Source: Siphonodentalium dalli (taxonomy: Eukaryota > Mollusca > Scaphopoda > Gadilida > Siphonodentaliidae). From it: DNA of 64,000 bases. The notes under the pieces are model-generated. The model saw nothing but the letters and a program-made list of their open reading frames with translations, searched no databases and was not told the origin of the DNA. The stretch is from contig CP136064.1 in assembly GCA_032622095.1 (NCBI GenBank), positions 275,737,614-275,801,613 of the forward strand. The letters run 5' to 3'. Made by a program: the position numbers and the translations under genes. Shown piece after piece: positions 25,100 to 37,360 of this stretch; positions within the stretch are counted from its first letter, which is position 1; each line of letters begins with the position of its first letter.

Positions 25100-25332
25100 T
25101 TAACACTTTCATGATGGGAGCTGCGCTGTCTCCCATAGGGAATCTCACATATATAAGAGAATGCACTGGCTTACAAGGATAAAATATTGTTAGGCAAATG
25201 TATTCTTCTGTAGGCTGTATATACGAGGCTCCATATGGGAGACTTGCATATATAAGAGAATGCACTGGCACATGATCTTTAATGCTGCACCAGCGCAGCT
25301 CCTGTCAATATGGGTCGTCATGGAAGGGTTAA
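25100..25332 (+). mobile_element. MITE family C copy (diverged)
   Basis: TTAACACTTTCATGATGGGA at the left and TCATGGAAGGGTTAA at the right, with GCTGCACCAGCGCAGCTCC inside and two degraded hairpins. Confidence 0.75.
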
Positions 25333-25854
25333 AGCCTTCTATCATATCACTACCACATAAAAATAAATTACATGTACCTATATGTGGTTCTTAGAATGTA
25401 CGGCCATCATCCACCATATAACCACCCACCCTGCCAAGTTTATTTCCATTAATGTTCTGGGAATTTGTCTCTTTATGACTGATTATGTTGTTATTTCTGT
25501 AATAATTCTTTAGCGTGCTCTCTACATGTATTTCATAAAGTTTATCTTTTATGAAATAACACATACTAGTACTTGGACACAAACATGTACATAACATATA
25601 CCCGGTACATGTATATTTATGGCACATGACCATATAACTTATACGGCCAAAACAAATGTGTGGTTGGGGGTTATGGAACATGTCTAAAAAATTACAATGT
25701 ACTACTTTAAATTTTATTTTTGAAATAATTTGTTATTAAGCTATTTTTATGACTTTCTTGAAATTTAATGATACAGTAATCAATGGGCTGATAAAAGTTT
25801 GCATTGCCTTTTGTACAAGCCAAATTGTTATCTTGTTGTCATCTATGATCCAGA

Positions 25855-26110
25855 AGTGAATGACATATTAAGAAGAAGTACCAAACTCAGAACCAGAGGG
25901 CATATAACTACAAGCTATTTTTGGAAGGAGCAAACAGGGATGTGAGGAAATACTCATTCAGCCTAAAGAGTGGTGGAGCCATGGAATCATCTAACAGAAA
26001 AAGTGGTCTATGCAGAAGACATGAACACATTCAAAAACAAACTAGATTACCATTGGCAAGACCAAGAAATTAAATTAAATTTCAAGGCTGAGTTGAGTCT
26101 GACAGACCCT
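25855..26110 (+). pseudogene. LINE reverse-transcriptase ORF remnant (C-terminus)
   Basis: Conceptual pieces in two frames give LRTRGHITTSYFWKEQ, DVRKYSFSLK and RVVEPWNHLTEKVVYAED, then MNTFKNKLDYHWQ. This is the usual C-terminal end of non-LTR retrotransposon ORF2 (RGH...DVRKxxFSxRVVxxWNxLPexVVxAxxxNxFKxxLDxHW). Frameshifts and stops show it is dead. The clade cannot be fixed from this part. Confidence 0.78.
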
Positions 26111-26238
26111 GATACGATCAGTCAAAAACAAAAATCAAAATTCAGGAGAGTTCGGAGAAACAGAAGAGGAAGAATCAGAGGTGGATATAGTGGCATATCT
26201 ATAGAAGCCAGCGTCCACTAACTACATAAGGTTACATA

Positions 26239-26643
26239 TTAACCCTTTACCCAACAGAACGGCCCTGTGCCAATGCATTCTCTTATATATGCGAGTCGAC
26301 CATAGGTCGCCTCGCATATATAAGAGAATGCATTGGCTTAACACATTAAAAATTATAAAATTGTTAAAGAATGTAAGAAAAAATGGTAAAAAGTGTTAAA
26401 AAAAAATTTAATTTTTTATAGGCCAATACATTCTCTTATATATGCGAGGCGACCTATGGTCGACTCGCATATATAAGAGAAAGCATTGGCACAGGGCATA
26501 ACTGTAACTATCACAATGTGGTCAAGGAGCCGGTTCCAATGATATCCATATTTGTATGGTTCTATTGAGACAGACCGAAGATATTTTAGGCTGTTGAAGC
26601 TTTATTTGGCCGGTTTGGGCCGGTTTGTTGGGTAAAGGGTTAA
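26239..26643 (-). mobile_element. MITE family A copy 6
   Basis: Reverse orientation, TTAA at both ends, hairpins at 26268-26337 and 26420-26490. Confidence 0.9.
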
Positions 26644-27023
26644 GGTAAGGTTACATGGATCAGTACATGTACAATAGGAATCACACCTTCCCTGTAAGTG
26701 GCTGTTACATTGAACAGTGTACAGTAGGTATTTACTGTTACAATCAGACAGAATAGACCAACACCTTAGAGGTAGAGGTTGACATAACATTACACCCACC
26801 CTGTCCAGCCATTATGATCTGACTACTATGGAGGCTCAGATTACATCATATGCAAACAAAGTGTATTCAATGGACATCCACAACCTTCATGGATTACATG
26901 TATTATGCAGGTCAAGCATGATGGCTTCCCCAAATTAAACCATACATGATTGATCTTGCTTATAATGATGATACTTGTGGTACATTGAAAAGCAAGTGAT
27001 AAGTACATGTTGTGGGTAGAAGT

Positions 27024-27070
27024 CTGCTGTGGTTAAGGAGTCGATTAATTAGAGCATTACTGTACATGTA
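27024..27070 (-). mobile_element. Element D terminal fragment
   Basis: TCTGCTGTGGTTAAGGAGTC followed by GATTAATTAGAGCATTACTG, one end only. Confidence 0.65.
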
Positions 27071-27174
27071 CATGTTGTGGGTAGAAGTCATACAAGTACT
27101 GGTATATTCCTACATGTACTGGTAGTTAAAGTGACATACATGTACAGGTTAGGCGCTTGGGTTTTAAAATGTAC

Positions 27175-27790
27175 TTTGTAACTATGTGTGACTGTCCCAA
27201 TAGGACTAAGAATACCCCCCCCCCCATTTAAAACACTAAATCGTTTCACATGTCAGTAAACATTTAGTTTTAAAATAATAAAACAACAGATTCCCATTGT
27301 AGGTGCACAACCCTAACCTTAAACCTATTGACTGAAAAATGTAGGAATAAAAGCTTAGACAAAATTATACATTGTTGCAAATGCTCCAAGTCGAAAAAGG
27401 GGAATAACTCCACACAAAAAAGTTGGACAGACATCATAATCGCAGGTGCTCAGGTTCCCATGGAACTAAATATCTGTGCCAAGTTTTAAAAAAAATTACT
27501 TAAAAAGTAGGAATAACAGATCGGATAAAATTATACGTGTTGCGAAAATTTTCTAAGTCGAAAAAAGGCAATAACTCCAGCAAAAAAAGTTAGACAGATG
27601 TCATAATCGCAGGTGCACAGGTTCCCATGGTGGTTGATGTCTGTGCAAGTTTCATGGAAAATGTTAAAAAAACAACTGAGAAAGACTCTGGACAAATTTG
27701 TGTCCATGGACGACAGATGGACAAACGGACGGCTGGACGAGCTGATTCCAGTATACTTCGTTGTGGGGGGCATAACTAGAATTACATCAG
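27175..27790 (+). mobile_element. Element H copy 1, GACGGAC-tailed
   Basis: GTGTGACTGTCCCAATAGGA at the left; three diverged internal units (TGAAAAATGTAGGAATAAAA, AAATTATACATGTTGCGAAA type); GGACAAACGGACGGCTGGAC and GCTGATTCCAGTATAC at the right. Homologous to 59625-60205. Confidence 0.7.
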
Positions 27791-28035
27791 AGATGTGGGG
27801 TCAATTGTGTTGGCTAAGCCAAACATAGGCTTGGATTTAAAATACCAGTACATGAACATTAGTTGTAACTGACCATCATACTCAACACTCAGTTGAGCTG
27901 AAATGGTCATTGTCACCCCCCTTTCGTTCAGTTGGGTACCCAGCTTTTTAAAACTTTCAGTTGGGTACCCAGCTTTTATAAAATTTACAGTTGGGTACCC
28001 AGCTTTATGAGCAGTCAATCTGCAGTACCTATATG

Positions 28036-28062
28036 CAGGGATGTGGCTAGAGGGTCTCCGCT

Positions 28063-28097
<35 letters not shown>

Positions 28098-29147
28098 GTC
28101 CACCTTCGGAATTTCCAACTGCACCCCCCCCCCCCTTGAGTCGGAATCACACCAACACAACTTTTTGCATAATTCCATATGCACCCCCCCCCTTGTACCT
28201 CATGCTCAGGCTTAATTTCCTATATATTCATAAGCCATGCTTCTATTTTCCCAGTATCAGAACATTAAGATATTTTAACCTGAAAATTGCCCCAAAAAAA
28301 ACAACTAGTGATTTAATTCCAGACAAATGCACACAGCTACCGACAACAGACCAGGAAACACCGGGCCGACCATGGTTGTTTGGCCCGGTGTGAGAAATAT
28401 TTTAAAACTATACAAGAAAATCGCTTTCCTATAGTGTTGGAAATTTCAAACCTCATGCTCCCCCTCAGGTTGGAAAATTCTTCAACTGATGACCATTTAT
28501 GTCTACAAGCTTGACCAAATGTAGTAAAATATTGTTTTGCTAAACTAATTAGCAGTTTTGTATTGGCCATGTGGATGGGACAATGACACACTGGGCCGAC
28601 CATGGTTCGGCCCGGTGTGCGAAAATTTTGAAATCTGAACAAGAAAATCGCAAAATCCTAACATCTAGACTAGCCTCAAGCCTTCCTACTGTTGGAAATT
28701 TCAAACCCTACACCCCCACTTAGGTTGGAAAATTTCCAACTGATGACAATTCCAATGACAATGTTGACCAATTGTATGACAATATTGTTTTCTTAAATTA
28801 ACTAGAAGTTTTTGACTGGCCACGGGGGAGGGACCAGGACACAAGCTTTCCAAGTGTTGGAAATTTCCAACCTGTCACCCCCCTAAGGTTGGAAAATTTC
28901 CAACTGATGACCATTTCTGTCAAAAATTTTGACCAAAAATAGGAACATATGCAAATATTGGTCGAAAAACAATAAATTCCCCCCAATAAATTGTTTTATA
29001 ATCAAACTACAAGAACATTTTCAACCTATTGTTGGTGTGAAATTTCGTTGTGGCAGGCACGAAATTTCCAACTATTGAAAATATAGCTCTCTGCTGGGGG
29101 GGGGGGGTGAGACACCCCCACACACACCCCCTCTAGCCACATCCCTG
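28036..29147. mobile_element. Non-autonomous hAT element nested in R, 1112 bp
   Basis: CAGGGATGTGGCTAGAGGG and its inverse as ends, with a perfect 8-bp target duplication CCTATATG (28028-28035 and 29148-29155). It starts with a G-run of more than 30 (28065-28096). The interior has three about 200-bp units each with GTTGGAAATTTCCAACCT-like palindromes and TTTCCAACTGATGACCATTT. Confidence 0.92.
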
Positions 29148-29846
29148 CCTATATGTCCAGTCGACATAAATTTCGACTCAGTATATCATCTAAATTCATC
29201 TAACCCCGATTGGCTAACCGATAACAGCTGCGCGTGTCCCGTAAAAATAGCTCAGGTGTCATCTGTATACGGCGAACGCAATAGTCATTTAACTCGGTCA
29301 TGTGGCACTGATTTAAAGTTAGTTTTAATAGTCGTATTGATTTTGACCAGCTGCTTTATTAAAGAAAAAAACTTTTGACAAATGGCATGATTCTGATCGG
29401 CGGCGAAATAACCGATCCCGATATTCAGTGTTCTGTACTAGTAAATCTCTGCCTCTCGTAACATTCCAATACACCCGCATAAATTATTCCTTATTTGGAA
29501 TGTCTGTGACATCAGTATGACGTCACGATATTGGGGGAAGCCCAGTGTTCTGGAAATGGGTTTTTACATGAATTCGTGTCGACGTAATATTATAATTATT
29601 ACGGAGATGTTTACGTCGACTGCTATATGTCCTATGCATACAATTCTTCTCCGCTATTATTTTCAAGCATCGTGACGAATAGACATCATAATTCATATGT
29701 AAACAAGAATTCACAAAGTTACCAGGTTCATTTCGCAATCAACTGAGGGCAATCACTAATTAAATAAAGCCCTGTGTGAGATTTCATAAAGCTGGGTACC
29801 CAAATGTAAATTTTACAAAAACTGGGTACCCAACTGAAAATAAATA

Positions 29847-30676
29847 AAAGGTCGGCCGACCACAGTGTCCCCCGACAATGTGGCAAGTCGATGGCCGCTT
29901 TGCTAAAGAATTTTTTTTAAATGTCGATGGCTGCATTGTTAAAGAAATTAAACCAGAGTTTCAAATCTCTACATTTAAAACAGTAGGAGGAGTTGATTAC
30001 ACCATGAAGGTACCCAATCTCATCCAAAAGGCAAAAATGTTCCAAATTTTCTAAGTCGAAAACCCCCCAAAAATATGGAAAAAATGATATTTTTTATTAG
30101 CTATATAGATGTTGCAAATCACCAACATGTTAGGAACAATATCCCAGAGTTTCAAATCTCTACATTTAAAACTGTAGGAGGAGTTGATTACACCATGAAG
30201 GTACCCAATCTCATCCAAAAGGCAAAAATGTTCCAAATTTTCTAAGTCAAAAACCCCCCAAAAATATGGAAAAAATTCTATTTTTTATTAGCTATATAGA
30301 TGTTGCAAATCATCAACATGTTAGGAACAATATCCCAGAGTTTAAAATCTCTACATTTAAAACTGTAGGAGGAGTTGATTACACCTTGAAGGTACCCAAT
30401 CTCATCCAAAAGGCAAAAATGTTCCAAATTTTCGAAGTCGAAAACCCCCCCAAAAATATGGAAAAAATTATATTTTTGATTAGCTATATAGATGTTGCAA
30501 ATCACCAACATGTTAGGAACAATATCCCAGAGTTTAACATCTCTACGTTTAAAACTATAGGAGGAGTTGATTACACCATGAAGGTACCCAATCTCTGACA
30601 CACAGAAGGACAGATGGACGGACGGACAGACGAGGGTCATTTCTATAGTCTTCCGACGGAAACGTCGGGGGACAAA
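29847..30676 (+). mobile_element. Element K copy 1 with 177-bp tandem units
   Basis: GGTCGGCCGACCACAGTGTC at the left, then about 3.7 units of 177 bp (GTAGGAGGAGTTGATTACAC, CATGAAGGTACCCAATCTCA, ATTAGCTATATAGATGTTGC), then a GACGGACGGACAGACG tail and hairpin CCGACGGAAACGTCGG before GGGACAAAA. The second copy is at about 45850-46588. Confidence 0.8.
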
Positions 30677-30962
30677 AAAAGCTGGGTACCCAACTGAACG
30701 AAAGGGGGTGACAGTGACCATTTCAGCCTCAGTTGAGGAAGTGTGACAGTATGAGTGACATACATGTACCGTACCAAACAGTTCACCCCTCCCCAATCCT
30801 GCAATGAGTTTGATAAAAGTTTATAAATTATGCAAGTTGTGTTCTCTATTTATCTTCATCTTCGAAAAGTGGAGTACATGTATATAAACAATTAACCCTA
30901 ACCAACCAAAAAGTCCACCTTACCTTTAATCTGCAGTACAAATACATGTATAAAGCATACAG

Positions 30963-32185
30963 GGTGATCAATTCTACTGAAGATAAGGGTATGGGGAGGA
31001 TCGAATAACAGGTGATCAATTCTACTGAAGATAAAAGAGTATGGGGAGGATCGAATAACAGGTGATCAATTCTACTGAAGATAAGAGTGTGGGGAGGATC
31101 GAATAACAGGTGATCAATTCTACTGAAGATAAGGGTATGGGGAGGATCGAATAACAGGTGATCAATTCTACTGAAGATAAGGGTATGGGGAGGATCGAAT
31201 AACAGGTGATCAATTCTACTGAAGATAAGAGTATGGGGAGGATCAAATAACAGGTGATCAATTCTACTGAAGATAAGAGTATGGGGAGGATCGAATAACA
31301 GGTGATCAATTCTACTGAAGATAAGGGTATGGGGAGGATCGAATAACAGGTGATCAATTCTACTGAAGATAAGGGTATGGGGAGGATCGAATAACAGGTG
31401 ATCAATTCTACTGAAGATAAGAGTATGGGGAGGATCGAATAACAGGTGATCAATTCTACGGAAGATAAGAGTATGGGGAGGATCAAATAACAGGTGATCA
31501 ATTCTACTGAAGATAAGAGTATGGGGAGGATCGAATAACAGGTGATCAATTCTACTGAAGATAAGAGTATGGGGAGGATCGAATAACAGGTGATCAATTC
31601 TACTGAAGATAAGGGTATGGGGAGGATCGAATAACAGGTGATCAATTCTACTGAAGATAAGGGTATGGGGAGGATCAAATAACAGTATTCTACTGAAGAT
31701 AAGGGTATGGGGAGGATCAAATAACAGTATTCTACTGAAGATAAGAGTATGGGGAGGATCGAACAACAGGTGATCAATTCTACTGAAGATAAGGGTATGG
31801 GGAGGATCAAATAACAGGTGATCAATTCTACTGAAGATAAGAGTATGGGGAGGATCAAATAACAGTATTCTACTGAAGATAATGGTATGGGGAGGATCGA
31901 ATAACAGGTGATCAATTCTACTGAAGATAAGAGTATGGGGAGGATCGAATAACAGGTGATCAATTCTACTGAAGATAAGGGTATGGGGAGGATCAAATAA
32001 CAGGTGATCAATTCTACTGAAGATAAGAGTATGGGGAGGATCGAATAACAGGTGATCAATTCTACTGAAGATAAGAGTATGGGGAGGATCGAATAACAGT
32101 ATTCTACTGAAGATAATGGTATGGGGAGGATCGAATAACAGTATTCTACTGAAGATATGGGGAGGATCAAATAACAGTATTCTAC
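30963..32185. repeat. 48-bp satellite array, 26 units
   Basis: Unit: GGTGATCAATTCTACTGAAG, ATAAGAGTATGGGGAGGATC, GAATAACA. Several units are 42 bp, where GTGATCAA is replaced by TA. Both lengths are multiples of three and the unit has no stop on the minus strand in two frames, which explains 400-codon open frames (FDPPHTLIFSRIDHLL type). No start context, splice sites or homology support a protein. Confidence 0.92.
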
Positions 32186-32589
32186 AGGACGGCAACTTCC
32201 AACATGAAAAGAAGTCAGTATGTTACACAACTATAGTACCGTACATGTATACCATCAATCATATACATTTCTCCAAATCAAATTCTCCAACAATAAGATT
32301 ATAAATGACCTCAACTTGAGAATATATCCACAGGTATATAAATTGTAAATTGCTTGTTGAAAATTTTGAGTAAGCAACACTAGAATTGAGCTGTATAAAA
32401 CCACAAGGGGAGGAGAATATTATATATACACTGTAAATGCATTGGGATGAGATTCAGAAAATTGTATTGTCATAGGAATGACGTAGACTGCATGGGTACA
32501 AAAATCTCAAGCAACAGGTTTACACTTTCTTTGACCTGTACATTTATAGCCAGCCTGAAGTTCCCAAAATAAACATACAGAACTATATA
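32186..32589. other. Spacer, nothing recognised
   Basis: AT-rich sequence between the 48-bp array and a hAT-like element; no gene signal. Confidence 0.5.
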
Positions 32590-32967
32590 TAGGGCTGCAA
32601 CGATACACTTGATCACGATACGATATGAATTATGATCAACGATATGATACATATCACGATATACTAAATTAGTGTTTCCAAATCAATACGGCCTGAATTA
32701 TCAGAAACAACAAGTTTATAACTGGAGGTACATGTACATGTACAGTTCATTTTATAGAGTTTAATTGTTGGCTAGATGAGTCAAATATACATTGTATACA
32801 TGTAAACTTGAGAGATAATTGCACGTTTTGAATTTTTCACTAGCCCATTTTCAGACATTACTTGATTTCCTGTATCGCGATACACATTGACATGATATGA
32901 TACATATAAAGTGTATCGCGATACATGTACTAGTACATTGAATTAATGATGAATCATTGCAGCCCTA
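32590..32967. mobile_element. hAT-like MITE
   Basis: TAGGGCTGCAACGAT at the left and ATCATTGCAGCCCTA at the right, with ATCGCGATACA-type internal inverted motifs. The target duplication is not clear. Confidence 0.7.
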
Positions 32968-33448
32968 TAAGACACACATCCCAAATAAGCACCATACAGC
33001 TACGGTAACCTTAGCTGTATGCATGGTAAGGTGACAAACTTAAAAAAAATTAATAACCATCTGAGCATAATTTGGATCCCAAAAGTAGCTAGCTACATGT
33101 GGGCTCTGGTCACAGTCTGGTATTGTTTTTATGGAATACTAGTAGTAGGAGTGAAATACACAGCTTTCAATTTTGAGGAGTAACAACTGGGTGTAAGAGA
33201 AACTGTTACTCAGGCTAATTAGACAGACAGCCTCTATTGAGTGGGGACCTAACAATGGCTAATATGAATTTCTATAGAATTAATGCCAAGTCATTGGCTA
33301 GCTTTCAATTTAAATAGAAAATAAATGTGGGAAAGCAGACACTTTCTTTATTCAGTGACCAATCCCTACTGATGATGTAATGCAGGGGTCACTCAGCAGT
33401 CATAACAGGCCAAGGAGGGAGACTGTGTCAATAATCATGGAATTCCTG

Positions 33449-33685
33449 TCATGAAACACCCTGTTAGGGTGAGGTCTGAGAACAATATATGTCATGAAAC
33501 ACCCTGGTTAGGGTCAGACATGAAACACCCTGGTTAGGGTCAGACATGAAACACCCTGGTTAGGGTCAGGCATGAAACACCCTGGTTAGGGTCAGGCATG
33601 AAACACCCTGGTTTGGGTCAGGCATGAAACACCCTGGTTAGGGTCAGGCATGAAACACCCTGGTTAGGTTCAGACATGAGACACA
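33449..33685 (+). repeat. 26-bp minisatellite, eight copies
   Basis: CATGAAACACCCTGGTTAGG plus GTCAGG, regular from 33493; ACCCTGGTTAGGGT is a hairpin. One diverged unit precedes the array. Confidence 0.88.
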
Positions 33686-33689
33686 TTAA

Positions 33690-34525
33690 GGGGTCGATTA
33701 TTTAGGGCATTACTGTAATTGACTCGAAAAACGGTGATACCCGGTACCCCAGTAACAACCGCAGTATTACCAGTAATATGCGGTATCCACAGATGGTCAC
33801 TGCGGTGGAGTTACAGTACTGTGCGGTTATGATACCAAGGTCTATTAGCGGGTCAGGTCGTCACACCAAACGTTGAAGAAAAAATACGTCCATGAGGTTC
33901 GATCCACAGATATAAGGAGAATCATCGCATTTTATTTTCATGCCTGCGAACTGTAACCAAATGCATCATGGGGTGTAACCGCGCTACACAGGGTGTTGAA
34001 GAAGCAACCTTACCGCAATGTTGGAGATTACCGCAGTGTACTAGTAACTATAGTACCAGGGTAAAACTCCACATTAGAGGTGGTCAATTACTTTACGTAT
34101 ACATGAACCGGTAGCTGTACTGGTAAACGTACTGGCAATGGTCTCATTTTCTACAAATGTACCTGAACTGTTAAATACACTGTACATGTACATGTATACA
34201 TGTAGAGAGTACTGTAGCAGTAAGTGGTTTGTATGCATTAATTGCATTTACTGAAGTATCATTTCACACATAAAAGTGGATGTGCCCCCAGGGAATTTGT
34301 AAAACAAAACAGAGTCCTCACTGCTGGTGGCCTGGGTCATTTAATATTTATGTGTTTTTGCTGTGGGCATTACTGGACTCAGACGCTATTGCACCATGTG
34401 ACCCAAATAATATGTCACCACATGTAATATGAGTAACACTGCCAGACAAATCATAATATTTGACAAGTCACCTTGAAACATGAATGCATGGCGAGTACAA
34501 ACCTGGAATTAGTGTTTTGACATTT
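33690..34525. other. Stretch with element D end and CGGTA-rich patch
   Basis: 33690-33722 is an element D end (GGGGTCGATTATTTAGGGCA). 33730-34060 is rich in CGGTA and GCGGT, with the segment shared with 18190-18255. 34180-34205 has TACATGTACATGTATACATG. No gene seen. Confidence 0.5.
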
Positions 34526-34529
34526 GCAG

Positions 34530-34900
34530 AATGAGGTCCCCACAGGGTGAATTTAGTGACACACAGCGGATTAGCATAACCAAATTATACACTCTCTGGG
34601 CGACTTCATTCTGCTCAGCCCTCATCTTCTGTGAAGTATCTATATATACATGTAGTCTCAAATTAACATTGTTTTGAGTTACGTTTTCCCTTGTGTTCAG
34701 TTTCTATATGTACTAGTACATGTACATGTATATCAAGCAATTTTCAGAAGATAAATTGCAGAGTTGAGGTGACCAATGGGTGAACATCCATGACCAACTT
34801 CAACTGGGGAATTTCTATCTGATCCTACAGTAGGTCTCCCATATTAGTTGAGGCCTAAGCAGAATGAGGTTCCCAGAAGGTAAATTTGGTGATGCTAGCC
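34530..34900 (+). repeat. Dispersed repeat I, diverged copy
   Basis: GCAGAATGAGGTCCCCACAG to CAGAATGAGGTTCCCAGAAG; the central part differs from 22185-22600. Confidence 0.65.
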
Positions 34901-35106
34901 CAAGTCAGACACACAAAATCCCACATTAAATGTAAATATCAATCTGGTTTGATATACCTTCTCGATCTACCGTAGTACCGATCACAATGTGTGACCAGAT
35001 GTCTCATAACCATGTTGAATACAATGTACAATGTACATGTACTTGCATGGATACTGTATGAAATGTCAATCAGGTATTGATTATGGTACCGGTAATTGTA
35101 CCATGC

Positions 35107-35197
35107 AGGGCTCAAAATACATTTAATTCGGCGAGAACTGAAAAGTTTCACGAGAATCGATTCGGTGATTCTGTGTACATGTAGTATTTTGCAGCCC
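35107..35197. mobile_element. Tiny inverted-repeat element, about 91 bp
   Basis: AGGGCTCAAAATAC at the left, GTATTTTGCAGCCCT at the right. A related left end occurs at 8535. Confidence 0.5.
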
Positions 35198-35204
35198 TCT
35201 TAAT

Positions 35205-35310
35205 TCAAATTGTTTGGCTTCGGCAATCCACTATGGCAATCCTTTGCCATGGCCCAGTTTGCTTCAGCAAATGGCTTCGGGATTGCTGATTGCCATAGCC
35301 AAATTGAGGG
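35205..35310 (-). repeat. Dispersed repeat P, copy 2 (inverted)
   Basis: TTTGGCTTCGGCAATCCACT, CCATGGCCCAGTTTGCTTCA and GATTGCCATAGCC, the reverse complement of 21236-21355. Confidence 0.7.
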
Positions 35311-35394
35311 CTGAGTTTGTTACCAATTACACATTTTGAGATACAAATGTACATGTACCGGTACATGTATGGTACTAGTACCTGGTGTAACAGG

Positions 35395-35810
35395 TAAGGC
35401 CAGAAGGTGAATTTAGTTATGCTATTCCACATAGCAGGCTAGCATCACCAAATTCACCATCTTGGGACCTCATTCTGCATGGCCTCATCTGCTATGGGAG
35501 ACATAGACTCATTTTGAAGTTCCCAAATGTGAATATTGTGATGTTCACCCATGGGAAACCTCAATTATGAAATGTGTCATCTGCAATTTGGGACTACAGA
35601 GAAACTAAAACTAAAAAAGAAATAGAATCTATGTGAAGAAGTTTCTATAGAAATTTGATAATAAAGAAACTTTCCAGAGAAGATGATTGAGGCCTAAGCA
35701 GAATGAGGTCCCCAGAGGGTGAGTTTAGTGATGCCATCCCGCTATGCATGATAGCGTCACTAAATTCACCCTCTGGGGACCTCATTCTGCAAATGACAGA
35801 CACACTCAGT
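35395..35810 (+). repeat. Dispersed repeat I, near full length
   Basis: Same internal order as 22185-22600, including GAAGAAGTTTCTA and AATTTGATAATAAAGAAA. The right end forms a palindrome GGTCCCCAGAGGGTGA / TCACCCTCTGGGGACC type. Confidence 0.75.
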
Positions 35811-36028
35811 GAAGGATCCAGGGATTTTTTGGAGACACCTGTTTTTGGGCAATGATACATGTACCAGTATGCCGAAGGCCTGAGCGGGGGAGGTATGGGA
35901 GGGGGTGTCCCGGGGTTTATATACCCCTGGATAGCTAATCTAGGGCTCTCTTGAGTCAGTATTTTGAATTTTACTGAGAGGTCAATTTGATCAAGTTTCT
36001 CAAGCATAACTTTGTAAATTTGTATATA

Positions 36029-36192
36029 CAGTAATGCTCTAAGTAATCGACTTCTTAACCACAGCAGAATTATGGGTAACTTTTCAGGATTTAGTCGGCA
36101 ACAAGCCATATTTCCGACTAAATCCTGAAAAGTTTATACCCATAATTCTGCTGTGGTTAAGAAGTCCATTACTTAGAGCATTACTGTACATG
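36029..36192. mobile_element. Element D copy, short palindrome
   Basis: ACAGTAATGCTCTAAGTAAT to ATTACTTAGAGCATTACTGT around GTCGGCAACAAGCC; the loop region of the larger copy at 10310 is missing. Confidence 0.78.
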
Positions 36193-36990
36193 TACATGTA
36201 TGTATGGGATTGGAAATGTTAAAAAGTTATTGTCAGATACCGGTATCTTTTGGTTCAATGGATTATGCTTATCCTGCTTGAAATGAGACTTACCGTTATC
36301 ATTCTAATTCATAATAGGCGATTTTCTAAAATTCAAGTGAGATACATAATATACCGGTACTAACTACCGTAGTAGTGCAGAAACAATGTCCATTAAGTTA
36401 GTAATTTAATACTATTAGTACGGTACTAATCTCTATTAATTATTAATTTGGTATTATGAGATCCCACATGGAACCAGGTTGATTTGATTAAATTGTCACT
36501 GTTCCTGTACTGTATTGTGTAATTTCACTTGAATTTGATTGAAATACTAAAGTCTGAAGGCTGAATGATAACAAACAAAACTTCGAAGTTTTCACAGATG
36601 AAAGCTACATGTAGATAAAGCCAAACATACTTTACAGTATGATTCCAACTGCTTGTAAACTTAAATGTCTTATGTCAATATATATAAATGTTTTTATCTT
36701 GTTATGATATGAATTGGGACCTGAATTGAAAAAAAAAAAAATTTGGGTGCCCAAACTGGTAAACGGTATGAAAACCGGCCTGGATAAGTCCCTGACACTA
36801 TAATCAGACTTGGCACTAGTACCCACCCCAATCTCAAATACCATGCCCATAAATTCATGTATTTTTCTCAAAGTTGAGCTTAATTTTTCTTCTCTGATAT
36901 TTTGTTTTCCATCAGTCATTATTCTGGACAAAAACATTTCCATTTAATACTGTAATTAATGTTTTATCTGCTCTGCACCAGTCAAATCTG
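36193..36990. other. Spacer, nothing recognised
   Basis: AT-rich, short A-run at 36729-36741. No coding exon recognised. Confidence 0.45.
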
Positions 36991-37360
36991 GAAATAGTGA
37001 TGAATGAGGTCCCCATGTAGATGGTGAATTTAGTGATGTTATCCTGCACAGCAGGCTAGCATCACCAAATTCACTCTCTGGGGATCTCATTCTGCTTACA
37101 TGTACATGTACATTTTAGGCCTCATCTTCTGGGAAGTATCTATAATCTCAAATTAACATTGTTTTTAGCTACTGTATCCCTTCTGTTCAGTTTTAACATG
37201 TACATGTATGAATACCCCTTAATTTGCAGAAGATAAAATGCATAATCTAGGACTTTCAAGTACGGAGGAGTAGTGTAGCAGTTGCAGTGTAAATATTAAG
37301 GCTGATATCTTCACTGCACAAGAGGTGTAGAAGATCTCTTGGTCACATTTGTTAAGACAC

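Larger units (their letters stand above)
27880..30745. mobile_element. Composite element R with about 65-bp inverted ends and two nested elements
   Basis: The left end (CAGTTGAGCTGAAATGGTCA, then CTTTCGTTCAGTTGGGTACC) is the inverse of the right end at 30672-30745. Internal GTTGGGTACCCAGCTTTT repeats occur at 27935-28010 and inverted at 29785-29840. A hAT element (28036-29147) and a tandem-repeat element (about 29847-30676) sit inside. Confidence 0.78.

Noticed and set aside
27782-28393. Proline- and glycine-rich open frames
   Set aside because: Produced by the G-homopolymer and C-runs at the hAT element end.
30846-32230. Minus-strand frames of 449 and 402 codons
   Set aside because: They lie on the 48-bp array. 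Unit lengths are multiples of three and free of stops, so long frames follow automatically; no splice sites, conserved domain or start support.
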